NCBI GenBank assembly: GCA_023433945.1
Contig: JAEYTP010000075.1
Location: forward strand, 37,985-101,984
DNA from: Bacillota bacterium
Lineage (GTDB): Bacteria > Bacillota > Clostridia > Acetivibrionales > DSM-1351
Length of the DNA: 64,000 bases
Reading direction: 5' to 3'
Shown: positions 1 to 8,677 of the stretch, piece by piece
Layout: each line of letters opens with the position of its first letter
Numbering within the stretch: the first letter of the stretch is position 1
Notes under the pieces: generated by a model
Seen by the model: only the letters and a program-made list of their open reading frames with translations
What the model was told of the DNA's origin: nothing
Databases searched by the model: none
Position numbers and translations under genes: made by a program

Positions 1-2
1 AC

Positions 3-1361
3 TTGGAAAAAATCTATGCAGCCTTAATTTTAAAAGTTAGTTACTTTGCCGATATGGAAACGCAGCTCAACGATAAGCTTTCAGATGTTTGTGATAAGTT
101 TTATCAGCTTCATAAAATGGAGTACGAAAAGTATCGTGTTGAGTTATCAAAGCTTTCTAAAAGTATATCCAAGTCGCTGAAAAGTCTGAATATAAAGAAT
201 ATGCTTACCCCTTCTCTTCAACAGCTGGCCACCACTCAAATTACTTTACAAAAGAGCCTCGCACTTCAGAACTTTGATCAGATAGCGAAGGCAGCACGTC
301 AGGCAAATTCTATCGATTTTTCTGCTGTCGCTGCTGCACAGGCAAGCGTTGCCAGTCAATGGGCTACAGCTGCATCGCAAATAAATGCTATCCGCCCCCA
401 GCTTAATCGAATTCAGGAATGTATTCGGAAATCCTTTCCACCTGTCGACTCTTTTCAGAATTTAATAAATGCTTCTGCTTTCACTACAATGAAATCTGCA
501 TTGTCGGTTAACAACTCATTTTTAAATGTTATCGACATGCAACAAAAATCTTTTACAAACGCTTTAAAAAGTATTACCCGTTTCAATTACAACGGTAAAC
601 TTATTGAGTTAAGTGTTCTCGCACAAGAGCTCGCCAGAAACATCAGGCCATTTTTACTTGATATTAATACCATAAACTTTGAAAGATTCAATTTAGAAGA
701 CTTCCTTCTGAAGCGGTGTAAAGCATTACAGAAATTTGGCTGGTGGTTCATGGGAGAGCTTCCTATGGACATTGGCAACTACATTTATTCCAACCGAGAC
801 AGTTTGACACAAGATGAAGTCGATACAATTATCTGTGATTTCTTTGAACATGACAATTTCAAAGAACTGGATAGTATGACCTCGAGATGGTTCAATGTAG
901 GCTGTTTTATCAAGGCTTCAAAGCAATTAACAACGGGGATACGGCACCATAAATCAGGAGACTACATTTCTTCAATACCGATACTAACACCGCAGGTTGA
1001 AGGACTAATAAGAACGTTTATGGCTGATATATACCAGATTCAAATGTACAGATTCGATCCTGTGATGAAGCAGTTCAAAGATAAGATGATTCAGGTTGAT
1101 GAATACATAACTGCTTATGCCATGGCGTTAATAGATGGATTCTTTGGCGATTTTAAGCCAAATAGCCCCGATGATTCCCCTGATTTTAACCGAAACAAAA
1201 TCAGCCACGGACTGGCATTTAACTACGATACCCGAGCTGCATCGCTCAAGCTGATACTCTTCCTCAACGAAATATTTGAAATTATTAATGCTCTATCAAC
1301 TAAAAGTGCACGAAATTCTGTCTTTTTAGGAGAACGCAATGAATTTAAGGCTACAAGCTAA
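3..1361 (+). CDS. HEPN-like hypothetical protein (5' end may be outside window)
   Basis: I do not recognise this protein over its full length. The first ~230 residues are helical and rich in Ser, Ala and Gln. The last ~130 residues resemble the helical domain of abortive-infection / DUF4209-type HEPN proteins: a PQVEGLIR helix near residue 330 is followed by RNKISHG at about 397-403, which fits the Rx4H motif of HEPN ribonucleases. The frame is open to the window edge, so the TTG at position 3 may not be the true start; an ATG lies at 54. The 3' end overlaps the ribosome binding site and start of the broken DUF1232 gene. A defence or RNA-cleaving role is inference from the motif only; no toxin or antitoxin partner is visible. 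Confidence 0.6.
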   Translation: MEKIYAALILKVSYFADMETQLNDKLSDVCDKFYQLHKMEYEKYRVELSKLSKSISKSLKSLNIKNMLTPSLQQLATTQITLQKSLALQNFDQIAKAARQANSIDFSAVAAAQASVASQWATAASQINAIRPQLNRIQECIRKSFPPVDSFQNLINASAFTTMKSALSVNNSFLNVIDMQQKSFTNALKSITRFNYNGKLIELSVLAQELARNIRPFLLDINTINFERFNLEDFLLKRCKALQKFGWWFMGELPMDIGNYIYSNRDSLTQDEVDTIICDFFEHDNFKELDSMTSRWFNVGCFIKASKQLTTGIRHHKSGDYISSIPILTPQVEGLIRTFMADIYQIQMYRFDPVMKQFKDKMIQVDEYITAYAMALIDGFFGDFKPNSPDDSPDFNRNKISHGLAFNYDTRAASLKLILFLNEIFEIINALSTKSARNSVFLGERNEFKATS

Positions 1362-1703
1362 ACGATTAAAAAAGGATATTCCTGCTGTGTTCCTCGCTAT
1401 GAAGAAGCGTGAAACGCCTTGGCATGCAAAAGCTATGGCTGTGTTGACCATCGGCTATGCCCTTTCGCCTATCGACCTGATTCCAGACTTCATTCCTGTC
1501 CTGGGCTATCTGGATGATGTTATTATTTTGCCGCTCATGGTCTAGGCAACCATCCACCTGGTACCAAAGGATATCATTGCCCAGTGCCGCAGCGAGGCGG
1601 AGCTGCTTTGGAAAGACGGTAAACCGAAAAAGTGGACTATGCACTACTGATTGTAGCCATCTGGCTATTCGTAATTTTCTTGGTTGTCAGGGCGTTCCTG
1701 TAG
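1339..1703 (+). pseudogene. DUF1232 (YkvA-type) membrane protein, broken
   Basis: A good start (AGGAGAACGCA then ATG at 1339) leads into a typical DUF1232 core: KRLKKDIPAVFLAMKKR, then SPIDLIPDFIPVLGYLDD. The frame stops at TAG 1543-1545, where the family usually has Trp. Reading on gives ATIHLVPKDIIAQCRSEAEL and so on to KPKKW at about 1635. A one-base loss then shifts the frame, and the C-terminal membrane helix (ALLIVAIWLFVIFLVVRAFL) continues to TAG 1701-1703. The gene therefore carries one nonsense and one frameshift lesion. Codons in 1546-1640 are richer in G and C than in the neighbours, which hints at acquisition from another genome. Confidence 0.8.
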
Positions 1704-1925
1704 TACACCAACCAAGACGATCCTTTTTCTTCAATCGTCATACCTGATGTTTTGATAGCCTCCTTTGAGGCAAACCAATCGAAGGTAATACCAGTTGAGC
1801 TTGAGGATCATTACTTGAAGCAGCTTGATGAAACTGTCTATGAACCTCTGGTAACAGCCAAGCTGACACCTAATTTGAGAGAATGTTATGGGAATATAAA
1901 GAATGCTATTGAACGAGCAAAATAA
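1704..1925 (+). pseudogene. Start-less ORF remnant downstream of the DUF1232 pseudogene
   Basis: Directly after the TAG at 1701, the same frame stays open for 73 codons to TAA 1923-1925. It reads as protein-like sequence (for example IPDVLIASFEANQ and LTPNLRECYGNIKNAIERAK). There is no ATG, GTG or TTG with a ribosome binding site at its left end, so it looks like the C-terminal remnant of a lost gene. I do not recognise the family. It could be chance, but the length and composition argue mildly against that. Confidence 0.35.
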
Positions 1926-1991
1926 TGCTTATCATATTTACGGAGTATGTTCAGCTTCATTCCATGTGACGGCTGTGAACTATCTGTATAA

Positions 1992-4418
1992 TTACGAATA
2001 CTTGAACTTAACTTTAAAACCACTTTCCTTATAAATATTTGTTTTTACTTTTACAACTGCGGATTCAATCCTAATTGCATTTTTTACAAATTGTATTGCT
2101 TCGCTTTTATTGTAAACTACATTTTCTATCTTATATTTTCCATCAGCAATCTTAAAAGATTCTATGTAGTTATCAGCTTGTTCCTCCGTAAGTATTTCCT
2201 GTTTGTATGAGATAACTTCTGCATTAACCTTAACCCCTTCATTTGAAAGAAATATATTATGCCTGATCTCATTTGTTCTCGAGTATGCAATACTATTTAT
2301 CTTCTTGCATAATTCCTGGTATTCTGCAGTTTCTCTTGTACTTTTATCTAATCCCCAATCATCTATAAACGTATAGTTTCTATATTTTATTTTTCTCTTT
2401 TTTAATTCACTTAAAAGTGTACTTACCCCATTAACGTTAAATTCAAGCTGAACCACGGGCAGACTATTTTCAATAACTAAATTCACAATATCTCTAACAG
2501 CATATTGAATTCTCCTTGCAACCTTTTCTGTTTCTTGACCAGAATATTGAACGTATTGAGGCATAATCTGATAATCTTTTCCACCCTTGATTTTTATGTC
2601 ATTTGAAAATTCGACCAGCGGTTTCTCCAACATTAACTTCTTAAGCTCTTGATTAATTGCTTCCAAATTCTTTTCAGTTGTTGACCACTGATGTTCAATA
2701 TTATTCAGTTCTTTTAGTTGAGTATTAAAAAATTCAAAATTCTCCTTTAAGTATGCATTTGGTAATAGATCCTTTGATTCCAGACAAGCATGTAACTTTC
2801 CAATATTTTCTTTCGATGTATCATTTAATGATCCATCATAATCAACAAACATATTCAAAACGGCAGTGAATACCAATTTTTTAGTTCTCAAAATGACATT
2901 TGCATCATCAATGTACTTTTTAACTGGAAATAGAGAATATCTGTAGCCGAAAATGCTGTAAATCAAAAAAGCAAAACGAATCTTGTGCTCCAATGTCCAT
3001 AAAGAAGTTTTTGCTCCAAATCCATGAGGAAAATAATCAAAAATATCCATATTATCATCCATAATTACATCTTCAATTAATGCTTCAATAATTAATTCAG
3101 AGTTTTCGCATACCATCCGTGGCAATGAAATTAAAAGATTGTCCATAGAATCCATTCTGAGTTCTATAATATCTTTCAATTCTTCTCTATAGGATTCCTT
3201 GATTGTTTCAGTCTCAAAAAATATATAAAAATATAGTGCCCTAAATATTTTTGCCACTGTCATAATAAATGCATTGTCATTTGAATATCTATTATTTATA
3301 AAAAGCTGCCGCAACAATATTAAGTACAGTTTTTGTCTGCTATCTTTATTTTCATTTTGCAATACGCCATTCTTAAACGCATATAATATCGTTTGACTTA
3401 ACACTTCATTAATTTTTTGATTGCTGATAAAATGACACGCTTTCTGAAAATACAAATCTAATTGAGCAAATTTAAACTCACTGTGTAATACTATGTTATT
3501 GAATAAGGCCGAAAATACTTGGTATAGTATGTAAATCTTTGTATCCTTATCTACATCTAACTCCCATATAATATCATCGATATTTGCCATCATATTTGCT
3601 TGTGAAAAGCTCTTTTCTTCACAAAATTCTATATTTTTAACTGTATTGCCAATAATTGTTCTTACATCAAAATATTTTCTATCATTATTAGCATCACCTA
3701 ATAAAATAATTTTCTGATATGCTTCAATAAAGCCAAGTTTCTCATTCGCAAACTCAAACATCTCCTTAATCCATTTTTCAAGCCTTGCATATGCGGTATT
3801 CTTCTCGGCCACCTGGCATTCTTTGATTGTCAATCGGATTAATTCTAAATATTCGTCTTGACCTTTCTCATCTTTATTATCAATCATAGATTTCAGCTCA
3901 TAGAACCATATATTAAACCATCTTATGATTATTCCTTCGTCGGCCTGTTTAGCCCGATGCTGTACATAAGAATATACAACCATTTTTAAGCTATTATCAT
4001 CCGAAAGAAGTCCCCACAACTCTTTACTTTTTAATAGAATATAAATTACTGTACAGATTGCTAAAGCCGTAATAGTAGTTGCATAATTAGCCGCAAGAAA
4101 AGGAATTGCCAAGACTATTGTAATTAGGGATGTTGCTATAATATTACCTACCCTTATTCCAGATGACGAAAAGTTAATAATCTCTTTCATAGTAAACCCA
4201 AAGCACTTATTTGGGAAAGCACTGACGACTATTGAAATAAATACACTCCCCAACGTAGCAACAGTACAAAGGCCAGAAAATACATAATAAATGTAATTCC
4301 CGTCCACAAGTATATATGGTACGCCCCTCACACTTTCCACAATATCGCATATGATAGCAATTAATATATAAGCGGCACCTATAACAATGAACACTGTTTT
4401 TCTTTGGAACTTATCCAT
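1992..4418 (-). CDS. Orphan membrane protein with large cytoplasmic domain (808 aa)
   Basis: Four hydrophobic segments lie in the first ~130 residues (roughly 9-27, 43-65, 90-108 and 112-128). About 680 mainly helical, charged residues without a recognised motif follow. The start is ATG 4418, because GGGGG lies five bases upstream; a GTG ten bases further upstream (4428-4430) is part of that ribosome binding site. It has no operon partner: the unusual motif-dense non-coding region lies upstream and the accessory patch downstream. Codon use is AT-rich. I cannot assign a function. Its position beside a HEPN gene and decayed ORFs makes an accessory role plausible, but this is inference. Confidence 0.7.
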   Translation of the reverse strand: MDKFQRKTVFIVIGAAYILIAIICDIVESVRGVPYILVDGNYIYYVFSGLCTVATLGSVFISIVVSAFPNKCFGFTMKEIINFSSSGIRVGNIIATSLITIVLAIPFLAANYATTITALAICTVIYILLKSKELWGLLSDDNSLKMVVYSYVQHRAKQADEGIIIRWFNIWFYELKSMIDNKDEKGQDEYLELIRLTIKECQVAEKNTAYARLEKWIKEMFEFANEKLGFIEAYQKIILLGDANNDRKYFDVRTIIGNTVKNIEFCEEKSFSQANMMANIDDIIWELDVDKDTKIYILYQVFSALFNNIVLHSEFKFAQLDLYFQKACHFISNQKINEVLSQTILYAFKNGVLQNENKDSRQKLYLILLRQLFINNRYSNDNAFIMTVAKIFRALYFYIFFETETIKESYREELKDIIELRMDSMDNLLISLPRMVCENSELIIEALIEDVIMDDNMDIFDYFPHGFGAKTSLWTLEHKIRFAFLIYSIFGYRYSLFPVKKYIDDANVILRTKKLVFTAVLNMFVDYDGSLNDTSKENIGKLHACLESKDLLPNAYLKENFEFFNTQLKELNNIEHQWSTTEKNLEAINQELKKLMLEKPLVEFSNDIKIKGGKDYQIMPQYVQYSGQETEKVARRIQYAVRDIVNLVIENSLPVVQLEFNVNGVSTLLSELKKRKIKYRNYTFIDDWGLDKSTRETAEYQELCKKINSIAYSRTNEIRHNIFLSNEGVKVNAEVISYKQEILTEEQADNYIESFKIADGKYKIENVVYNKSEAIQFVKNAIRIESAVVKVKTNIYKESGFKVKFKYS

Positions 4419-4778
4419 AGTATCCCCCACTAATTATAATACGAAAATCAAAATAGCAGAAAAACAAGACTGTTACTTTTGATAGCTCTTTTTTTATACT
4501 CTATACCTGTTGATTTCATTTCGATTTTACTATATATATTCTACAAAAAATACCATTTACCTTTAGTTTTAAGGAAAATGGGTACTTAAAGTAATATTTT
4601 AAAAGACGAATATCGCCCAAGCATAGCTTCTGTATACAACGTTACTCATATGAATATGATAATCTTAAGCATATGCTCCAGTTATCGCCCTTGACCTGAC
4701 GGAGTCTGAATCCATACCTCCACAGCTCCCATTTTGTCACCCTATCCTGTTAGTTTTTCTTTTGCCTTCCGCTCCACA

Positions 4779-5793
4779 GAAGAACTTTATTTTCCCAACG
4801 AAAGAACCGTTTTTATCAACTTTTTATGTCCCTTGACCCTTAACCCTTTTTTCTTGTTCCTAACTATATTCCCACCCACCAAAGTCCTTCCCTACCTTAC
4901 CCCTTGAACCCCTGTCTTTACTGGCTTCCAAAAACCTGCCCTAAAACACTTCTTCCGTAAACTAACCAAAATCTTCCTTTTTTCTTTTTCCCGTTCAACC
5001 TAATAAGGTTCTTCCATGAATCGGGCGGCTTTTGAACCAAGTCGGGCGGCTTCCTTATCCCTAAACCCTTGAAACATAAGCCTTCTGGCATGTCCCAATA
5101 AAGTCCTTCCCTCGGCTGATACAAAAAAGGGACGGAAGAACTTTGACTGGTCTGCCGATGTCCTTCTGTCCCTTGTATCTACTGGGTTTTATCTATATTT
5201 TTTATCCGTTTTCATTTTCCCTGGCGTGGAAGGGGTTTGGGGTCAGGGAAGAGTTTTATTGGGGAAATACATAAACTGTTTACACAAAAAAAAGTCCTTC
5301 AACGCCCAAGTCCCCAAACCCTTCATTTTCCTACTCCCATTTTTTATCATTTAAAAAAGTTCTTCCATGGATTTTGCTCCATTTTTTCTTCAATATGAAA
5401 TTTCCCATTATTTATCACAGAATAAAGTGCTTCAATTTTGTGGGCAAGGATTTAGGGTTAAGGGGTAAGGGTGGTGTTGGGATTTAGGTTAAAGGGATAA
5501 GGTTTTTTCAGGCCTTTTATTCAATTTATTTTCCCATTTTCCTTATTCCTTAACCCTCAAACCAATCACCATCAATGGGTTTATCCGCTTTTTACTCAAT
5601 CTTTTATTCTCTATCTTTTTCCCTATTTGCTAATCCCCAAATCCCATTCCCTACTCCCTTTTTCCTTCAACCTTAAGCCCAAGACTGCCTAAAAACAAAA
5701 GCAGGTTCATAGAATTTTCACTCCGACTCCCCTGCTCTTTGAAGAACTTTATTTTTCATTGAAGGACTTTATTTTCTATTGAAGAGGTTTATT
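4779..5793. repeat. Non-coding region dense in the motif GAAGNACTTTATT / AATAAAGTNCTTC
   Basis: No convincing gene lies in 4431-5829. From 4779 on, a 10-13 base motif recurs in both orientations: GAAGAACTTTATT-like at 4779-4791, 5135-5145, 5248-5260, 5741-5753, 5761-5773 and 5781-5793; AAAGTCCTTC-like at 4881-4890, 5002-5014, 5097-5109, 5291-5300, 5354-5365 and 5421-5433. The last three forward copies are spaced exactly 20 bases apart. Between them the sequence repeats CCCTTAACCC / AGGGTTAAGGGG-like words (near 4836, 5060, 5312, 5453, 5547) and TCGGGCGGCTT twice (5021, 5042). 4431-4778 is ordinary AT-rich upstream sequence. The region lies between the 3' end of glmS and the 808-residue protein. 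Confidence 0.75.
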
Positions 5794-5829
5794 TAATGGG
5801 TACACAAACATCTCCCCCACCAACTCCAC

Positions 5830-7656
5830 CTACTCCACCGTTACCGACTTCGCAAGGTTTCTTGGCTTGTCGACGTCACAGCCTCTTTCTAATGCCATGT
5901 AGTATGCAAATAGCTGAAGCGGTGTAACTGCTGATATTGGGGCAGTCAAGGAATCCACGTCTGGAATGGTTATAACCAAATCTGCGGTCTTTTTAAGCTC
6001 TTCGCAATTCTTTTCTTGGGTTATTGCGAGCACAACTGCTCCTCTTGCCTTAACCTCTCTTATATTGCTCACCATCTTCTCAAATAGCGCATCCTGAGTC
6101 ATTGGGCAAACTACCAATGTGCCTTTTTCGATAAGCGCAATAGTACCATGCTTGAGTTCTCCACCTGCGTATGCCTCCGAGTGGATATATGAAATTTCCT
6201 TGAGTTTGAGTGAGCCTTCCATTGAAAGCGCATAGTCTAGGCCTCTACCTATAAAGAATATGCTCTTTGCATTATAGTGCATATTTGCAAACTTCTGAAT
6301 ATCTGCCTTGTTTTGCAGTATCTCTTCTATACCATTTGGAATGTCCTTCATCTGAGCAATTATTGCTTGATATTCCTCATGTGTTACAGTACCCTTCTTG
6401 AGTCCTAAGCCAAGAGCTACTAGGTACAATGCTGTTAGCTGAGTATTGTATGCCTTGGTTGAAGCAACTGCTATTTCAGGCCCAGCCCATGTATATAGAA
6501 CGTCATGTGATTCACGAGCGATTGAGCTGCCAACCACATTAACTATGGATAATATTCTTGAGCCCTTTTTCTTTGCCTCTCTCAATGCAAATAAGGTATC
6601 AATTGTTTCGCCGGATTGGCTAATAATTATTGTCAAATTCTTTTCATTAATTAATGGATCACGGTATCTGAATTCTGAAGCAACATCCACTTCTACCGGT
6701 ATTCTACATAGCTTCTCAATAATATATTTGCCCACAACACCAGCGTGGTAAGCTGTTCCACAGGCTACTATATAAATCTTTTCAATACCCTTAACGTCCT
6801 CTTCAGTCAGCTTGATGCTGTCCAGCACCAGTTCACCATTTTTGATTCTAGGGTTGATTGTGTCGCGAATAACCTTTGGCTCCTCGTACATTTCCTTCAT
6901 CATGAAATGCTCATAGCCACCCTTTTCAGCAGCTTCAACGTCCCAATTAACCTTAAATACCTCTTTATTTACTGGTGCCCCAAGGCTATTAAATACCTTT
7001 ACATCATCCTTTGTAATAATAGCGACTTCCTTATCCTCAAGAATATAAATATCTCTAGTATATTCTAGTATAGCTGGGATATCTGATGCTACAAAGTTTT
7101 CATCTTGCCCCAAGCCTATTATTAGTGGGCTCTCTTTTCTTGCACAAATAAACATATCCTCATTATCTTGACTAATTACACCTAAAGCATAAGATCCCTC
7201 TATTTCATCAATTACCTTCATAACAGCGTCAACTAGGCTTCCTTCATAATAGTATTCTACTAGATGAGCTATTACCTCAGTATCTGTTTCAGACCTAAAG
7301 GTATATCCCTGGCCTATTAAGAACTCTTTAATCTGCATATAGTTTTCAATTATTCCATTATGAACTACTGAAATTTTTCCTGATTGGCTAATATGAGGAT
7401 GTGAGTTAACATCATTTGGTTCTCCGTGAGTTGCCCAACGAGTATGCCCAATACCCATATTCCCCTGTGGATTCTCTTCTTTTACTTTATTTTCAAGATT
7501 TACAAGTCTTCCCTTGCATTTAATTACCTTTAACTTTCCTTCTTCATTTATAGACACTCCTGCTGAGTCATAACCTCTATATTCTAACTTTGAAAGACCA
7601 TTTAATAATACTGGTACTGCTTTTCTTTTACCTATATATCCAACTATTCCGCACAT
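5830..7656 (-). CDS. glmS: Glutamine--fructose-6-phosphate aminotransferase (isomerizing)
   Basis: GlmS makes glucosamine-6-phosphate from fructose-6-phosphate and glutamine, the first step of UDP-GlcNAc synthesis in the cytoplasm. The protein begins MCGIVGYIG, giving the N-terminal nucleophile Cys of the class II amidotransferase domain. Two SIS sugar-isomerase domains follow, with SQSGETIDT and EVASTKAYNTQ-like segments, and it ends in DKPRNLAKSVTVE as is usual. At 608 residues it has the normal length. The start is fixed by AAGGAG seven bases upstream. Expression is expected to be controlled by the glmS ribozyme in the long leader (8211-8374). It is the last gene of the cdaA-cdaR-glmM neighbourhood, but has its own promoter and leader. 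Confidence 0.98.
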   Translation of the reverse strand: MCGIVGYIGKRKAVPVLLNGLSKLEYRGYDSAGVSINEEGKLKVIKCKGRLVNLENKVKEENPQGNMGIGHTRWATHGEPNDVNSHPHISQSGKISVVHNGIIENYMQIKEFLIGQGYTFRSETDTEVIAHLVEYYYEGSLVDAVMKVIDEIEGSYALGVISQDNEDMFICARKESPLIIGLGQDENFVASDIPAILEYTRDIYILEDKEVAIITKDDVKVFNSLGAPVNKEVFKVNWDVEAAEKGGYEHFMMKEMYEEPKVIRDTINPRIKNGELVLDSIKLTEEDVKGIEKIYIVACGTAYHAGVVGKYIIEKLCRIPVEVDVASEFRYRDPLINEKNLTIIISQSGETIDTLFALREAKKKGSRILSIVNVVGSSIARESHDVLYTWAGPEIAVASTKAYNTQLTALYLVALGLGLKKGTVTHEEYQAIIAQMKDIPNGIEEILQNKADIQKFANMHYNAKSIFFIGRGLDYALSMEGSLKLKEISYIHSEAYAGGELKHGTIALIEKGTLVVCPMTQDALFEKMVSNIREVKARGAVVLAITQEKNCEELKKTADLVITIPDVDSLTAPISAVTPLQLFAYYMALERGCDVDKPRNLAKSVTVE

Positions 7657-7670
7657 ATTTTATCTCCTTA

Positions 7671-7816
7671 TCAATACAAAATTTAATCTTATCAAACAAA
7701 TTTAACTATTCAAAAAACTTTTCAAAATTTAAACTTTTCAATACAAGATTTAACTTTCCAAACACAAAAATTTGAACTTTTTAATATAAAATTAAGCTTA
7801 TCAATACAAAATTTAG
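7671..7816. repeat. Degenerate ~20-bp tandem array before glmS
   Basis: About seven imperfect copies of a TCAATACAAAATTTAACTT-like unit, at spacings of 18-22 bases, fill the stretch directly upstream of the glmS ribosome binding site (first copy at 7671, last at 7801). They lie in the transcribed glmS leader, between the ribozyme and the start codon. No protein is encoded. The unit is not shared with the other arrays in this window. Confidence 0.6.
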
Positions 7817-7999
7817 TATTACTATTTGCTACCTATGGCATCAACAACCATCTTTTGTAGCACCAAATTTAATTATGGGTATAAATAATTTTGAAACTAA
7901 AATTCTCATAATTACCCCTCAAAATGAGATATCCCAAAAAGCCCTGCAAGTGACAGAGCATACAACATAAAACACTATTTTTCAAATATAAATACGCTA

Positions 8000-8125
8000 C
8001 TTTGTGCGCAGCTATATAAGATGTTTTTCGCGCAGCTATATAAGATGTTTTACCCGCAATTATATAAGCTGTATTGTGCGCAACTAAATATTTAGTTTTT
8101 AAGCGCAACCATATAAAATAGTATG
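8000..8125. repeat. 24-bp tandem array in the glmS leader
   Basis: Five imperfect units containing GCGCAGCTATATAAGATG begin at about 8006, 8030, 8054, 8078 and 8103, a period of 24 (once 25). 24 is a multiple of three, so a 94-residue open frame on the minus strand gives a repetitive YIAARKTS-like peptide. That frame has no ribosome binding site and is probably an artefact. The array is part of the long leader between the glmS ribozyme and glmS. Confidence 0.7.
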
Positions 8126-8210
8126 TCCAAAATACTACATTTTGACGATGCAATTGTATAATTATGAGTTTAAAATGAAATTTAAAAGATATGATACAGG
8201 ATTAGTTGCA

Positions 8211-8374
8211 TGAGACTAATTTGTTTTACAGTTACCTGTAATTTTTGTCTAGTCTCTGTCGATTGCAACAACCGGAAGGTTTCCGCCGAATTTTTCGATA
8301 ACCGACACATCATTTGCATTATGAGTGCCGCCTCCTTCTCCTCGTCAACAGATGTACATCTGTCCTGGCGCTTG
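8211..8374 (-). ncRNA. glmS ribozyme (glucosamine-6-phosphate-activated)
   Basis: Read on the minus strand, the sequence holds the conserved blocks of the glmS ribozyme in order: AGCGCCAGGAC at the cleavage site (about 8372), GTTGACGAGGA, GGTTATCGAA, TTCGGCGGAAACC, TCCGGTTGTTGCAA, and a 3' stem formed by AGAGACTA and TAGTCTC. In the known family, glucosamine-6-phosphate is the cofactor for self-cleavage, after which the glmS mRNA is degraded. The ribozyme usually sits close to the start codon; here about 550 bases separate its 3' end from glmS. The helix next to the cleavage site (ACAGATGTACATCTGT) is fully self-complementary. Confidence 0.95.
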
Positions 8375-8560
8375 TTTTGATACTAATTAACCCTGTTTGT
8401 TTCACCTCCTATCATTTTATTTAGGCCTCTACTAAAATATTTAATCCATTAATAATTCAAAATTAAATCCAATAATAAACCAACATAATATTCTGAAAAC
8501 TATTAAACCAAATTCAAATTATTAAGATTTTTCAAATATTTTATAGACGCAACTAATAAT

Positions 8561-8590
8561 AATATATTGTAATTAACCCTAAATTGTCAA
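8561..8590 (-). promoter_or_regulatory. Probable sigma-A promoter for the glmS leader
   Basis: On the minus strand TTGACA (8585-8590) is followed after 18 bases by TATATT (8561-8566). Transcription would start near 8554, about 180 bases before the ribozyme cleavage site. That makes the glmS leader close to 900 bases long. An AGGAGGTG just upstream of the ribozyme (about 8412-8420) is followed only by a very short open frame. Confidence 0.6.
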
Positions 8591-8677
8591 CATTTTTTGG
8601 AATATTGTACAATACATTTTTTGGTAATATTTAATGACCATTGTATGAGCTGTACCAAAAACAAGCACATAAAGTAC

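Noticed and set aside
1543..1545. Programmed stop-codon readthrough in the DUF1232 gene
   Set aside because: A second lesion (frameshift) further on makes decay the simpler explanation.
4918..5124. 68-residue minus-strand frame in the motif-rich region
   Set aside because: It consists of repeat words (KPPDLVQKPPD arises from the duplicated TCGGGCGGCTT), and no ribosome binding site precedes it.
5451..5475. Telomere-like TTAGGGTTAAGGGG
   Set aside because: It is one of several related short words in a skewed region; there is no reason to expect a replicon end.
7869..8153. 94-residue minus-strand frame with repeated YIAARKTS
   Set aside because: The repetition comes from the 24-bp DNA array, and there is no start site; it lies in the glmS leader.
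8380..8425. Ten-residue ORF MIGGETNRVN before the ribozyme
   Set aside because: It is too short, and the AGGAGG lies inside the frame itself; noted only as a Shine-Dalgarno-like sequence.
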